DNA from: Prorocentrum cordatum
Taxonomy: Eukaryota > Sar > Dinophyceae > Prorocentrales > Prorocentraceae
Direction: 5' to 3'
DNA length: 64,000 nucleotides
NCBI GenBank assembly: GCA_963575745.1
Contig: CAUYUJ010021652.1
Span: 59,444 to 123,443 of the forward strand
Shown: one piece after another, positions 40,936 to 51,240 of the stretch
Numbering within the stretch: the stretch's first letter is position 1
Layout: the number at the start of each line of letters is the position of its first letter
Program-made: the position numbers and the translations under genes
The notes under the pieces: model-generated
The model's database searches: none
What the model saw: only the letters and a program-made list of their open reading frames with translations
Told to the model about the DNA's origin: nothing

Positions 40936-41764
40936 GGATGGTGGCCTTGGTGCAGTCAACCCGCATGGTAAAGAGGGGCAGCCTTCCCGGCGGCCCCCTT
41001 GCATCCTGGCGTCCTCGGTCCACCATTCGCCACGCGAGAAGCTTCGGAATGGGCCTCCCAGGCCCTAAGGATCCTCATGGCGCATCCTTGCTCTGCCGTG
41101 TGGCTGCGGCCCGCCCCGCCCAGAGAAGTGTGCGGTGTCGCGCCTGGGGGGGGGGGTCCGACACCGATCGCGTCGGCGACGCCTCGCCGATTCCAAGTCG
41201 CCGCTCCCCCCCCCTCGGAGCAGAGTCCCCGCCCGTCGCCCCCTTCCTCCGTGAGGGGGCGGAAGGCAGCCCGGGGCTGGACCTCTACACGGTGCTTTGG
41301 GCGACTGCGCGGGGCGCTTTCGTTCCGACCTCTCCTCGCGGTGAAGGGCAATGTTGAGCTGCACCGCCAGTGCTTCGCTCTCCTGGGGCCTTGCTGTGCT
41401 CCTGCTCGTTAGCATGTGTCATGTGTGCGGAGCTGCACTGCCAGTGCCGCGCTTTCCTGTGGCTCTGCTGCGTTCCTGCTCGCAACGCGCACCGCCAGAG
41501 GCGGCGGAGAGCTTGCGAGGTCCACCCACCACACGTGCGGATGGAAGCCAGAACGAGGGAAGACGAACAAACAGCGAAGGCGAAAAGCACCGCTGAGGTT
41601 CAGCCCCCTGGACGGCAGCCTCTCTCAACGCGCCTCGCGCGGCGCCGTGGTGGTGGGGGGGTCGCGAAGGCCGCGCGGCCCGGGGCCCCCGAGGCGGAGG
41701 GCCCGACCCCTGCCCGGGGGCCAGCTCCTCGGGCGCCTCGGCAGGCGGCGGACACGGGGACGTC
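40936..41764. other. Mostly unassigned, with one tandem duplication
   Basis: About 41354-41490 holds two copies of a roughly 74-bp unit (GAGCTGCACCGCCAGTGC and GAGCTGCACTGCCAGTGCC). A hydrophobic stretch encoded here resembles a signal peptide but has no further support. Confidence 0.4.
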
Positions 41765-42157
41765 CAGTGGAGGCCGATGCCAAGAAGCACCCTGCCTGCC
41801 TCCAGGGGGCCCTGGGCTTCTTTCGACGGTTCGGCTGTGGACTCAGGGGCAACGATTGGGAGGGGATAGGCATAGAGGGGGATGCATCCACCCCCAATCG
41901 CCCATGGATCGCCGATGGGGGCCCGATAGCCCCAACCTGCCCAGTAAGGTGCGGATTTAGTCTCGGAGGCCTGTCGCCGATCTATCGGCGATGTATCGCC
42001 GATTCCAGGTCGATGCATCCCCCCTTTATGCCAATCCCCCCTTATCGTTGCCCCTCATGGAAAGGGAATGACGTCCCCACGCCAAACATCAAGGGACGCC
42101 CTGAGGTTTGAGGGTTGAGCTTCTCGGGGAAGGTTTCCTGTGGGCTGGCCTCCACTG
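41765..42157. mobile_element. CAG-family element split by element Q
   Basis: CAGTGGAGGCCGATGCCAAG at the left and GTGGGCTGGCCTCCACTG at the right. The copy is normal except for a 209-bp insertion plus TCA duplication. Confidence 0.75.
41846..42054. mobile_element. TIR element Q, nested, TCA duplication
   Basis: TIRs of about 43 bp: GGGGCAACGATTGGGAGGGG at the left and CCCCCCTTATCGTTGCCCC at the right, with inner arms GATGCATC. TCA at 41843-41845 and 42055-42057 is an exact 3-bp duplication. The interior has ATCGCCGATG palindromes related to the CGATG family. Confidence 0.8.
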
Positions 42158-42324
42158 TGCTATGGCCCCCCGGCGCCTAACTGGTGTCCATGCCCACCGC
42201 CCCCCTGGGGGCCCCAGGGCAGCGGCTCCCTGGCGGGGGCTGCGGACAACTGCCCGCTTCGCATGGGGGGGGGGCGTGCCCCTCCCCGCCGTCCGTGCCA
42301 GCCGCCGCCCCTCTGTCCGCATCG

Positions 42325-42525
42325 TGCCCCCCCCCCCCCCCCCCTTCCTCCTCCTCCTGCCCCTCCTGCTCCTCCTGCTCTCCTGCTCCTCCTGCTCCTC
42401 CTGCTCCTCTCCTGCTCCTCCTGCTCCTCCTCCTCCTCCTCCTCCTCCTCCTCCTCCTCCTCCTCCTCCTCCTCCTCCTCCTCCTCCTCCTCCTCCTCCC
42501 CCTCCTCCTCCTCCCCCCTTGTGCC
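42325..42525. repeat. (TCC)n array after a C run
   Basis: A C run of about 16 bases passes into CTCCTG and then pure TCC. Confidence 0.9.
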
Positions 42526-43144
42526 CGTGTGCCCCCTTTTGCTGGGTCACCCACGGGTGCGCGCAACGACGAGCGTGCTTCGCGCGCCTCCCAGCCGGGG
42601 CCGCGAAGGGTGCCCTTCTCGGGGGCGGCTGCGCGAGCGCGCGCGGAGGGCCGCGCGTCGTGCGCCGCGGAATGCGATGCTCGAAGTCAGGCGGCCTGGC
42701 CGCCAGGCGACGGGATCTGCAGATCCGTCCTCCTGCTCCTGCCTCCGGCGCGCGGTCTCGCGCGCCTCGCCTCTCGTCCGCCTCTCGCCCTCCAGCGCCT
42801 CGCGCTCGCGCCGCCGCCCCTCCTCTCCTCGGCCTGGTCGGGGACGCACTGCTCCTGCGCCGGGCGGCAAGTTGGCCCTGGCCGGGCCCATCCTCGGCAC
42901 GGGGCCTGTGTGCTGGTGCACCACTTGGGCCGGGGCACGGGGGCGCATGCATCGATCCGGGGCCCAGGAGCTGGGCCCAGCCAGGGCCGCCTCTGCGCGC
43001 GTGCATTTTTTGGGCGCCCCCGCGGCCTCTGCCGAGGAGTCCACGGTGGACGTGGTCTTCGACGCGCACGCCCAGGTCATCGAGTTCCTGAGGGCCCGCC
43101 GCGCGGCCTCGGCGCGCAAGAGCCTGGACGTGGGGCTCGCCAAC
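42526..43144 (+). other. GC-rich spacer with a coding-like 3' end
   Basis: The last 130 bases read in one frame as ESTVDVVFDAHAQVIEFLRA then RKSLDVGLANRRTARRSEEA, a plausible protein composition running into the GGA array. The protein is not recognised. It may be an exon overtaken by the array. The rest shows nothing. Confidence 0.3.
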
Positions 43145-43410
43145 CGCAGGACGGCCCGGCGGTCGGAGGAGGCGGAGGAGGAGGAGGAGGAGGAGGAGGA
43201 GGAGGAGGAGGAGGAGGAGGAGGAGGAGGAGGGAGGAGGAGGAGGAGGTGGAGGAGGAGGAGGAGGTGGAGGAGCGGAGGAGGAGGAGGGAGGAGGAGGA
43301 GGAGGAGGAGGAGGAGGAGGAGGAGGAGGAGGAGGAGGACCTCCTCATCCTCTTTTCCCCCGTCCTACATATGGTAGCGGCGGTGGGACATCACCCATCG
43401 GAGTGGGTCC
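43145..43410. repeat. (GGA)n array plus shared flank
   Basis: About 195 bp of GGA, then CTCCTCATCCTC and GTCCTACATATGGTAGCGG. The flank matches 11335-11430 inverted, also beside an array. Confidence 0.8.
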
Positions 43411-43483
43411 CGCGCCGCCGCGCGGAGGCGGCGCTCCGGGGTCCAGCTGCCGCCCGGAAGACGCGCGGGCAGCCCGCAAAATT

Positions 43484-43940
43484 CGAATCAAGTGGAAGCT
43501 CATGCCAAGACACACCCTGCTTGCCTCCAGGGTGCCTCTACAGGCCTCCTAGGTGGGGTCGGAGCAGGTGGGGTCGGAGGATCGCGCCGCATCGCCGATG
43601 CATCGGCGATGCGGCTCGATGCGGAGCCCGATTTGCTTCGCGCCCGCGTCGCCGATGCATAACCGACGTCGACGATGCATCGCTGGTGCATCGCCGATTC
43701 ATCGCCGATGCATCGCCGATGTATCGACGATGCGGCGCGATCCTCCGACCGCATCTACTCCGACCCCATCTAGGAGGCCTCTAAAGAATCACCCTGCTTG
43801 CCTCCAGGGTGCCTTGGGTTTCTTGTGTTTCGGTGGTTTAGCTGTGGAAAGCGTGGCATTCCCACATCAAAAGTCAATGGACGTCCTAGGGTCTCAGGGT
43901 TTGCCTTCTTGTGGAAGGTTTCTTGTGGTCGAGCTCCTGC
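43484..43940. mobile_element. CAG-family element split by CGATG element
   Basis: AGTGGAAGCTCATGCCAAGA at the left and CTTGTGGAAGGTTTCTTGTG at the right. A 30-bp CAG segment is present on both sides of the insertion (43507-43536 and 43784-43813; 28 of 30 identical). Confidence 0.7.
43541..43780. mobile_element. CGATG TIR element, CTA duplication
   Basis: TIR AGGCCTCCTAGGTGGGGTCG pairs with CGACCCCATCTAGGAGGCCT (22 of 23). The subterminal GGTCGGAG repeats and the interior is built of CGATGCATCGCCGATG palindromes. CTA lies on each side (43538-43540 and 43781-43783). Confidence 0.8.
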
Positions 43941-44170
43941 TGTATTGTCGATGGCCTCCTAAGGCTCTCTGGGGCCGTCTTCGGTCGGGCCGTCTGGGGG
44001 TGCTCTCGGGCCCCCTGGCGTCTTCGGAGACCGTCTCGGGGTCCTGCCTGGGCCGTCTTGTGGACCCCCCGGGGGCTCTCTGGGGCCGTCTTGGGGCTCC
44101 CTGGCGCCGTCTTGAGGCCCTCTTGGGGCTGTCTTGGCCTTTTGGGCCGTCTCGGGGCCATCCTGGGAAC
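43941..44170. repeat. GGGGCCGTCTTGGGG minisatellite
   Basis: Degenerate 12-20-bp units (TCTGGGGCCGTCTTCGG, TCTTGGGGCTGTCTTGG). Confidence 0.6.
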
Positions 44171-44279
44171 CCCCTGTGCCACGAAACTCGGCGCTCCGAG
44201 CCGGGAGAGCACACGAAGCTCACTGCAAAACCTGTTGGGCATCAGCGATTTTGGCCTCCTGGGGGTTCTCTTCCCCTGA

Positions 44280-44565
44280 GTCGGGCATGTCCCTCCACAG
44301 GAGGCATATTCAAGAGTGGTCAAGACATAGTCTGGGTACGATGTGTCGTCTATGTGTGATGCGTTGGGCGTTTTTTGTGTTGTTCTTTCTTTTTTTCTCC
44401 GACCCAACTCTTGACTCTTTGCCAATGGAGGACAGGCCACCCGGACCGGACAGTTGGCGTTTGCTACACGGCCCTGGGCGTTCACTAGACAGCCCTGCCC
44501 TGCTCGGCTCCTTCAGCGGGGGCGTTGAGTACACGGCCTCGCGTGTCGGGGTGGCTGTTGCCGGG
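44280..44565 (+). repeat. MITE-1 left part joined to repeat Y
   Basis: TCGGGCATGTCCCTCCACAGG starts the MITE. Its right TIR is reduced to CTCCGACCC. Repeat Y follows from CAACTCTTGACTCTTTGCC through GGACAGTTGGCGTTTGCTAC to GCCTCGCGTGTCGGGGTGG. The same junction recurs at 47505-47800. Confidence 0.65.
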
Positions 44566-44917
44566 GTACTCCAGATTTCGTAGTAGAAGGGAGGGGGTCT
44601 GGACCCTCCAAGACAGGCCATTTCAGACCTCCCCCGTGGGAGAACCCTCCAAAACATCGTCCCCAGACCCCCCAGGCCCTCCAAGATAGCCTGGAAGAGA
44701 CCCCCCCCCGAAATGAGACCCCCCTCCCTTTGTTACGAAATCTGGAGTCGATTTCCCGCCCTCTACTTTGGGCTGCCTCGGGGCCGTCGTGGGCCGTCTT
44801 GGGGCCCTCCCTGTTGGGATCGCCTCGGGCCCGCGGCAGCGGCACGGAGCACGGCGCGCGCGCGCGCCCCACGCGGGGCACGCTGCCCGCGCAGCCAGCG
44901 CGCGGGCGGCGTGCCCT
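44566..44917. other. Unassigned spacer
   Basis: GACCCTCCAAGAC-type direct repeats occur near 44600-44710. Nothing else is recognised. Confidence 0.4.
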
Positions 44918-45178
44918 GCTCGGAGGGGCTGCGGGCTTGCACTTCGGCCCCGCCGATGGGCCGTTTTGCCACCACCACCACCACCACCATGAGTTGGAGG
45001 GGGAGGGGGTCCTCCTCCTCCTTCTCCTCCTCCTCCTCCTCCTCCTCCTCCTTCTCTTCCTCCTCCTGCTCCTCCTCCTCCTCCTCCTCCTCATGGTCCT
45101 CCTCCTGCTCCTCCTGCTCCTCATCCTTCTCCTCCTCCTGCTCCTCGGAGGGGCCGCGGGTTTGAAGTTCGGCCCCGC
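44918..45178. repeat. (TCC)n array bounded by 33-bp direct repeats
   Basis: The array (45003-45145) lies between 44921-44953 and 45146-45178, which match at 29 of 33 bases (CGGAGGGGCTGCGGG...TTCGGCCCCGC). The two copies are 225 bp apart, so they are in the same frame (GGAAGLHFGPA and GGAAGLKFGPA). A CCACCACCA tract precedes the array. Confidence 0.75.
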
Positions 45179-45205
45179 GGCCGACTTGTTTCGGTAGCAA
45201 CTCAA

Positions 45206-45812
45206 TGGGAGCCTTGTGAACCCTCGCAATTCTGTCCTTAGCCTCGATTTTAGCGTCGATCAGTGCCTGCGAGTCGATGAGATAGCGCCGATTTAGTGTC
45301 GACTAGCGTCGACTTAGCGTCGATTAGCGTCGATTAGCGTTGTTTCGGTAGCGACTCGTGTGAGCCTTGTGAATCGAGCAGTGGCGAAGCGTCCTGGCTT
45401 GCTTGTAGGCTCATCAAACAATGGTCTGAGAACCCTTTTGTGGTCTGCGCGAGATGTTTTTAGGACACTGTTGGCTGAGACCGTCTTGTTTGAACACATC
45501 GGGGTATGGCTTACGAGCATTGTATTTGGGGCTTTTGAGACCATTGCCGTGGTAGGCCTGTAGAAATGCAGGGACGGTCGGTCCCTGCTCAAGTGAACCC
45601 TCATAATTCTGTCCTCAGCGTCGATTTTAGCGTCGATTCGTGTCTGGGAGTCGATGAGATAACGCCGATTCAGCGTCGGTCCGCGTCGACCTGGCGTCGG
45701 CTTAGCGTCGATCAGCGCCGATCCTGGCCCCGATTGGCGTCGATTCGATTCGCGAGAGCCGACAAGTCGATTCGATTCGCGAGAGCCGACAGGACGGTGT
45801 GGGAGGCTCCCC
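45206..45812. repeat. Repeat L pieces around repeat X copy 2
   Basis: 45206-45345 is the L left part (GGGAGCCTTGTGAACC, GCGTCGATTAGCGTCGATTA). 45376-45596 is X. 45597-45812 is the L right part with two GATTCGCGAGAGCCGACA units, ending GGGAGGCTCCCC. Confidence 0.6.
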
Positions 45813-46483
45813 GTGCGTTGCCGCCGGAACCCGTGGCCACGGCGGCGCCCCGTGCAGGCCGTGCGCCTCTCTCCTTGGGGCCTCCCCCCCCCCCCCCGGG
45901 CCCGGCGGCAGGACGAGCCTCGCCCTGGCCCAGGAGGAGGGCTCCGGCCGCCCGCTGCCGCGCGTTTCGGGCGCGGGGGGGGAGGCGCGCGCGGAGCTTT
46001 CCGGCCAGCGGCGGGGGGAGCACGCGGGCGAGCACGGCCGGCGGTCGCAGGCATGGGCTCCAAGGGGGCGGCAGGCGATGGCAAGCATGGGGCCACTTGG
46101 GGGGGGGGCGGAGAGCGAGCGAGGCGCGGAGGGGCCGGGGCGAGCGCGGAGGCCCCGGGAGCCGCCGAGGCGCGGAGAGGGAGGGGGGGGCTCTCGGAGG
46201 GGGGGGGCAGCGAGCAGGAGGAAGGGGCGCGAGGAGCGGAGCGGGCAGAGGCAGGAGGTCCGAGGCCCGAGAGCCATCGCTTCACGAGTTTTGGGCCCAC
46301 GGAGGCCCACGGAGGCCCCGGGGGCCCCAGATCAGTGAGGTGATGTTTGTTCCCGCGCGAGGACCCCGACATTCATCACCTCACTAGACCGAACCCAGGA
46401 CGAAAGTCAGGGGCCGAATCGCTGCTGTGAAGCAACATAGGTCTCGCAGGAGGGCGCGGAGCGGGGCGGGAGGAGGGAGGGGG
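45813..46483. other. Very GC-rich spacer
   Basis: Long G and C runs. A short inverted pair AGTGAGGTGATG/CATCACCTCACT lies at 46334-46387. No gene recognised. Confidence 0.4.
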
Positions 46484-46647
46484 CGTGGAATAGCCACGGG
46501 TCCCGTTTCCACAGGACATCGCGGACATCCGCCGCCGAGCGAGGCTGCACCGGCCGCATCTTGGGGAGGGCACCTCCCCCGATCCATGGATTTGGCGACC
46601 GCGCGCCAAATCCATGGATCCCTAATCCATGTTTGCGCGCCCCCGAG
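46484..46647. repeat. Repeat M, copy 3
   Basis: GGGGGCGTGGAATAGCCACG to CATGTTTGCGCGCCCCCGAG. Here it is not followed by repeat N. Confidence 0.65.
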
Positions 46648-46755
46648 AATGGTGGGGAGGCGACGAGCAGTAGTTTCAGAGGAGGCGCAGCTCGGGAAGC
46701 CGGTGCGTCTGGACCCTCGGGGTCTGGGGTAAAACAGGGCTAGGATCGGGATAAA

Positions 46756-46810
46756 TCGCTCCAGAGCGCTCCGGAGCGCTCTCAGAGCGTGCCGGAACGC
46801 TCCGGAGCGG
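46756..46810. repeat. GAGCGCTCC short repeats
   Basis: Overlapping CTCCGGAGCGCTC palindromic units, about five. Confidence 0.6.
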
Positions 46811-47079
46811 CCGCGGCGCCCAATACGTCCTCCAAGCCCGCCGACTCTCAGAGATTTCGAGTTATCGCGATCCGATTTTGTCCCGATCTTCGCGTCGTTT
46901 TGTGGGGTCCGAGCTCGAGCTGCCGCTGGCTCCGCGCGCCCTGCTCCGAGAGGCGGCCGACGCAGGCCGAGCACGCAGAGGACAGCAGGGGCAGAGGCGG
47001 GGAGCTCTGCGCTCGGCTGCCGCAGTGTGGGAGCTGGTGGGGGCGAGCACACGTGGAGGTCAGGGGGAGGTTTGGGCCT

Positions 47080-47275
47080 CCTCCTCCTCCTCCTGCTTCT
47101 CCTCCTCCTCCTGCTTCCCCTCCTGCTTCTCCTCCTCCTGCTCCTCCTCCTCCTCCTCCTCCGCCTCCTGCTTCTCCTCCTGCTCCTCCTCCTCCTCCTC
47201 CTCCTCCTCCTCCTCCTGCTCCTCCTCCTCCTCCTCCTCCTCCTCCTCCTCCTGCTCCGCCTCCTGCTTCTCACC
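47080..47275. repeat. (TCC)n array with CTGCTT steps
   Basis: About 195 bp. No direct repeats found at its borders. Confidence 0.9.
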
Positions 47276-47504
47276 TGCCTCTTCCTGCTCCTGCTGTGTC
47301 TTCCCTCTCCTCCATCTGCTTCCCCGCCCTCCTGTTCCGTTCCACAGCTCACGGCTGTCCCCGTATCCGGGGAATTTGGAGGGAGGAGGCGCGGGGCGCT
47401 CGGGCTGCCCTCGGGTCGTGAAGCACAGCCCGACGGGGAGCGGTTCCCTAGATGTCTTCGGCCGCTCGGGCCCCTCGCCAGGGCCGCCGTGGAGCGTGTG
47501 GCAC

Positions 47505-47800
47505 GGGAGGACGAATCACCCGGACCGGACAGCTGGCGCATGCTTGATGGTTTGGGCGTATGTTCTGTCGAATCTGTATTGTTCTGGTTCTTCCCCACTC
47601 CGCCTGTAGGGGGGACCTGCCCGACCCACCTCTCGACTCTTTGTCGAGGGAGGAAACACCACCCGGGCCAGACAGTTGGCGTTTGCTAAACGGCCTTGGG
47701 CGTTTACTGAACAGCCCTGCCCTGCCTGATTCTTTCTTTGGGCGCGTTTACTAAACGGCCTCGCGTGTCGGGGTGGTTCTCATCGGGGTGGTTGTTCTGC
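47505..47800 (+). repeat. Two repeat Y copies around a MITE-1 right end
   Basis: A partial Y (47505-47562) and a full Y (47624-47800) flank a MITE-1 right end (CCGCCTGTAGGGGGGACCTG, ending 47631). Y landmarks are GGACAGCTGGCG/AGACAGTTGGCG and GCCTCGCGTGTCGGGGTGG. Confidence 0.6.
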
Positions 47801-48131
47801 CTTCTGGTGTGGAGGTCAGGGTGACACAGAGCGGAGGTTTGCCGCAGAGATGGCGCGCGGCAGGGAGTCCCAAGTCGCGGGGGAGCGTGCGGGGACTTGG
47901 CTCGAATGCCACAGCGCTTTCGACACAGTGTATCAGGTACGTACGGTGAAGCAGTATGCTGTACGAGTCAGCTTGGTGTGACTACTCGTTGCACTCTGAG
48001 CAGTCGTTTTGGGGGCGGGGGGGGGCGATGCGGGGGCAACGTGTGTTGCAGATTTAGCTATGCTTACATGCCCGTAATGTGCTTGGTGTGTCCTCTGAAG
48101 CATCTCATAAGTTGATTCAAGGCACCGTCTT
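47801..48131. other. Unassigned spacer
   Basis: Nothing recognised apart from a G run near 48010-48026. Confidence 0.4.
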
Positions 48132-48288
48132 TTCGGACACAGGGCTGGACCTAAACGCTGGTTCGCTGGACTTCGGCTGCGTGTTGCTTTTCGTTTCGGT
48201 AGGGAGGTACAGGAAACCAGGTAGAGCAACACGACAAACAAAACGAAACACAACGAACAGCAACGTTCAGGTCCAGCCCTGTTCGGAC
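48132..48288. mobile_element. TIR element (CGGAC...GGGCTGGACCT)
   Basis: TTCGGACACAGGGCTGGACC mirrors GGTCCAGCCCTGTTCGG, with inner arms AACGCTGGTTCG and CGAACAGCAACGTT. 157 bp, single copy, no coding content. Confidence 0.65.
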
Positions 48289-48935
48289 AGTCCCAGCCAT
48301 TCGGGACCTTCTCGCCACGCGCTTTCTCCAACTGCAGGTGACCATGTTGGTGCAACACCACTGGGCCGCAGATCAATGCAGGCCCTGCGAGCCCAGCATC
48401 CCTAGACACCAGAGGTAAGATACCATTTCAGGGGCTAACACGCCAGATAGCGAGTGCCTTAAGCATCGCGGTCGTCCGTGTTCGGTTAATGCTGCCAGCG
48501 ATCTGCGTGAGTAGCCCCAGCGAGGATGTCGCTGCACAGGCGCGTCGGGGACTGAGCTCAGGACCAGAATCAGATCGTGCGCCCGAACCTCCAGCTCACG
48601 AGCATCTCCTTCCGCCCTGGCGCCGCTCTGGAATGGCAGGTTCCAGGGAGCGCGTGGGGCAGGGTGAACGGATATCGATAGGCTTGTCTTTGTTCTCGCA
48701 CCTGGCCAGTCTTAGCTGGACGCGGCTGCGCTGCCGCGCAAGTGGCGCAGCTCTCTGACGCGCACTGGCCGGGGCCGCAGCTGCGGATAGCCACGAGCAG
48801 GGGCCAGGGCCCTGCCAGCTCCCGCCCTGTGTCGGCCTGTCGACGCCGTCGGGCAAGTTGGAGCTCTGCGCATGTGCTCTTCCTCAGGAAGAGCACGTGC
48901 GTGCCATCTCAGTGCCACGGAAGGGTCTCCATCTA
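48289..48935. other. Unassigned spacer
   Basis: A small hairpin TGCTCTTCCTCAGGAAGAGCA is at about 48877. No gene recognised. Confidence 0.4.
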
Positions 48936-49173
48936 GGCCTCCCAGATGGGGTCGGCGTAGATGGGGCCGGAGGATCTCGCCGCATCGCCGACGCATCGCC
49001 GATGCGGCTCGATGTGGAACACGATCTTCGTCGCGTCGACGTCGCCGATGCATCGCCGACGTCGGCGATGCATCGCTGGTGCATCGGCAATGCATCGCCG
49101 ATACATCGCCGATGCACTGGCGATGTGGCGCGATCCTCCGACCCCATGTTCTCGGCGGCAGTGTAGGAGGTCC
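48936..49173. mobile_element. CGATG TIR element, CTA duplication
   Basis: Left GGCCTCCCAGATGGGGTCGG, interior CGATGCATCGCCGACGTCGG, right CGATCCTCCGACCCCATG then GTGTAGGAGGTCC. CTA at 48933-48935 and 49174-49176. The right TIR is partly diverged. Confidence 0.75.
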
Positions 49174-49254
49174 CTAGAGGTGCGACGGAGTGGTCTCCGC
49201 GGCTCCCTGGAGCCCGCACCAGACACGGAGCAGCGCGTGGTTCCTGGAGACGAC

Positions 49255-49340
49255 AGGTCGAATCCGTAAAACAAACAATTGTTTTGATGCATTTCCGCTT
49301 TCTTCTGCTAAGATCCGCCTGTGGGAGGACATGCCCGACC
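49255..49340. mobile_element. MITE-1 right end only
   Basis: AAGATCCGCCTGTGGGAGGA then CATGCCCGACC. No left TIR within range. Confidence 0.55.
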
Positions 49341-49514
49341 GAAGCCCAGAGCGAGGAGGACTGCCCGCAGCAGCGGCGCCGCCCCCTCCGCGCCTTCGCC
49401 CCCCCCCGCCCCTCCCCCCCCCGGAGGAGCGGGACCGCCTGCAGGAGCAGGCGGAGGCGCGCGACGAGGAGCGAACGGGGCGACCTCCGCCCCCCTGGAG
49501 GCTTTCTCCGAAGG

Positions 49515-49655
49515 GCTTGGGCGACCCGTCCTCCTCCTCGTCCTCCTCGATTCCTCCTCCTCCTCCTCCTCGATCCCTCCTCCTCCTGCTCCTCCTCCTC
49601 CTCCTCCTCCTCCCTCCTCGCCCTCCTCGCCCTCCTCGCCCTCCCCTCCTCGGGT
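49515..49655. repeat. (TCC)n array with short inverted borders
   Basis: GGCGACCCG before and CGGGTCGCC after the array are exact 9-bp reverse complements. Confidence 0.75.
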
Positions 49656-49779
49656 CGCCTACGGTCCCCGGGGGGCAAAGCGTCCACCGCCACCCGCCCC
49701 TGCCCTCACCTGCCGCCCCTCGCCCTCCCCACGCCCCTGCAGCCCGCTCATTCTCGGCGGCGAGCGAGGGGGGGGGAGG

Positions 49780-49945
49780 GTGAGAAGGAGAAGGTCCTCT
49801 CAGAAGGCGGCGGGGTTTCTCAGAAGCCTTCGGGCCTTCTGAGAGGCTGTCTGTGCCTTGGGGAAGACTCGGGCAACTTCGCAGAAGACCATGCAGGGGA
49901 TATCCGAGCCTTCTGAGAAGGACCGCCCCTTCTCACGTCCCCCCC
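49780..49945. repeat. PAL-A relative
   Basis: GAGAAGGTCCTCTCAGAAGG at the left and CCTTCTGAGAAGGACCGCCC at the right, with CAGAAGCCTTCGGGCCTTCT inside. Confidence 0.6.
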
Positions 49946-49985
49946 TCACTCGCCGTCGACTCACGCACCTGCACCCCGCTCATTC

Positions 49986-50054
49986 GGGGAACGAGCAATG
50001 ATGACATGAACATTAACTTTTGGAGCTCCGCGCGGACGTCTTGGATCGGTGTTG
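49986..50054. repeat. FB left half
   Basis: GGGGAACGAGCAATGATGAC to CCGCGCGGACGTCTTGGATC. The right arm is missing and the LINE relic starts 220 bp later. Confidence 0.55.
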
Positions 50055-50778
50055 GATCCGAATCGCAACCGGGAGCTGACACCGCCCAGCCAATGTGCTA
50101 GGCAGGCTTATGACCGGAGGAGGGCCAGTCGAGACAGCGGCCGTCCTTCCTTCATTGGTCATTGTATCTCCAGCCTCTTCGGGGCTCGCCGAAGTTATCA
50201 TTCGAGTGACCATCATATACAAGATAAAGCACGGCACGGGCTGCATGGACAGCTGCCGCTCTCTTTGCCTCACCTCCCTGGCGCATTGCCGCCCCGCGAG
50301 CAGGATCGAGCGTTTCTTCCCCGACGCGGGCTTGGACGACCGCCCGTGCCCGACCCCGTCCGGTTGTCCAGCGAGGAGCAGCCGGCAGGGCGCGATTTGC
50401 ATGGCACGACGGCGCATTGAGCACGCCCGCGCCCAGAAGCACGGGGCGGTCTTGATTCCTGCGCTGGGCTGGAGGGAGGCATTCGTCGGCGTCGGCGTGG
50501 GCGGCATGCTCTCGGCTTTGGAGCGCGTCGGCGTTCCTGCGATGCACCGCGAACTGCTGCGACACGTCCAGACAAGGGCGGCACCTGTTCATTGACGACG
50601 TGGAGCGCCAGTCCCGCAAAGGCCACCAGAATTCGAGAGTCTCGCAGGGATGTTCGCTGAGCCCACTATTATTCTTTGTCGCCATGAGTGCGCTGATGGA
50701 GGATACAGTGGCGCTGTTGGGTCCTGCTGCTTCGGATGCTGACAGCCAGTTCGCGTCGAGTCGACCAGCGGAGACCCC

Positions 50779-50810
50779 GCCGCCGGCGTTCAACGTTGAA
50801 CGCCGCCGGC
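50779..50810. repeat. 32-bp perfect palindrome inside the LINE relic
   Basis: GCCGCCGGCGTTCAAC is followed directly by its exact reverse complement. It is part of a 215-bp insertion whose right part (CAGAAACCAACGCCGAAGTC) resembles 37205-37255 and 52790-52850. Confidence 0.75.
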
Positions 50811-51082
50811 GACCCCGAATCGGTCGATGCGGAGCGATCTGACGTTCCGGAAACGGCCGATCGGTCAGGGTCGAGCGATCCCCGCGGTGTCAGAAACCAA
50901 CGCCGAAGTCGGCACGACACGAAGCTGCCGTACCAGAAACAAGATCTCGCGAACATAGCTTCAGATACTGACGTCGCGCTGCTCATGGGATCCGGCGCGG
51001 CGCGCGCGCGGAGGGATTCGCATCGGCGGTGCCGCGATTTGGGCGGGCCCACGGCCTCGAGCTCCGCTTGGACAAGCGTTCA

Positions 51083-51240
51083 GTCGGGCCTGTCCCTCTA
51101 CAGGAGGACTCTTCAAGAGCAGTAAACAGATGGTCTGGGGGCAATGCTTTGTATTCCCTTTGGCTACGTTTCGTGATTTTTCGAGCAATTTCTTGTAATA
51201 ACCTTCTGTCTTTCAAAATCCGAGTAGGCCATGCCCGATC
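51083..51240. mobile_element. MITE-1 inserted in the LINE relic
   Basis: GTCGGGCCTGTCCCTCTACA to GAGTAGGCCATGCCCGATC. GGACAAGC occurs just before (about 51070) and just after (about 51243) the element, an 8-bp direct repeat of RT sequence. Confidence 0.75.

Noticed and set aside
41351-41596. Small secreted protein with a signal-peptide-like start
   Set aside because: The hydrophobic stretch comes from a 74-bp tandem duplication and no conserved domain follows.
48132-48288. Minus-strand gene encoding a membrane segment (LCFVLFVVLLYLV)
   Set aside because: The frame lies across a TIR element and its arms, which explains the sequence better.
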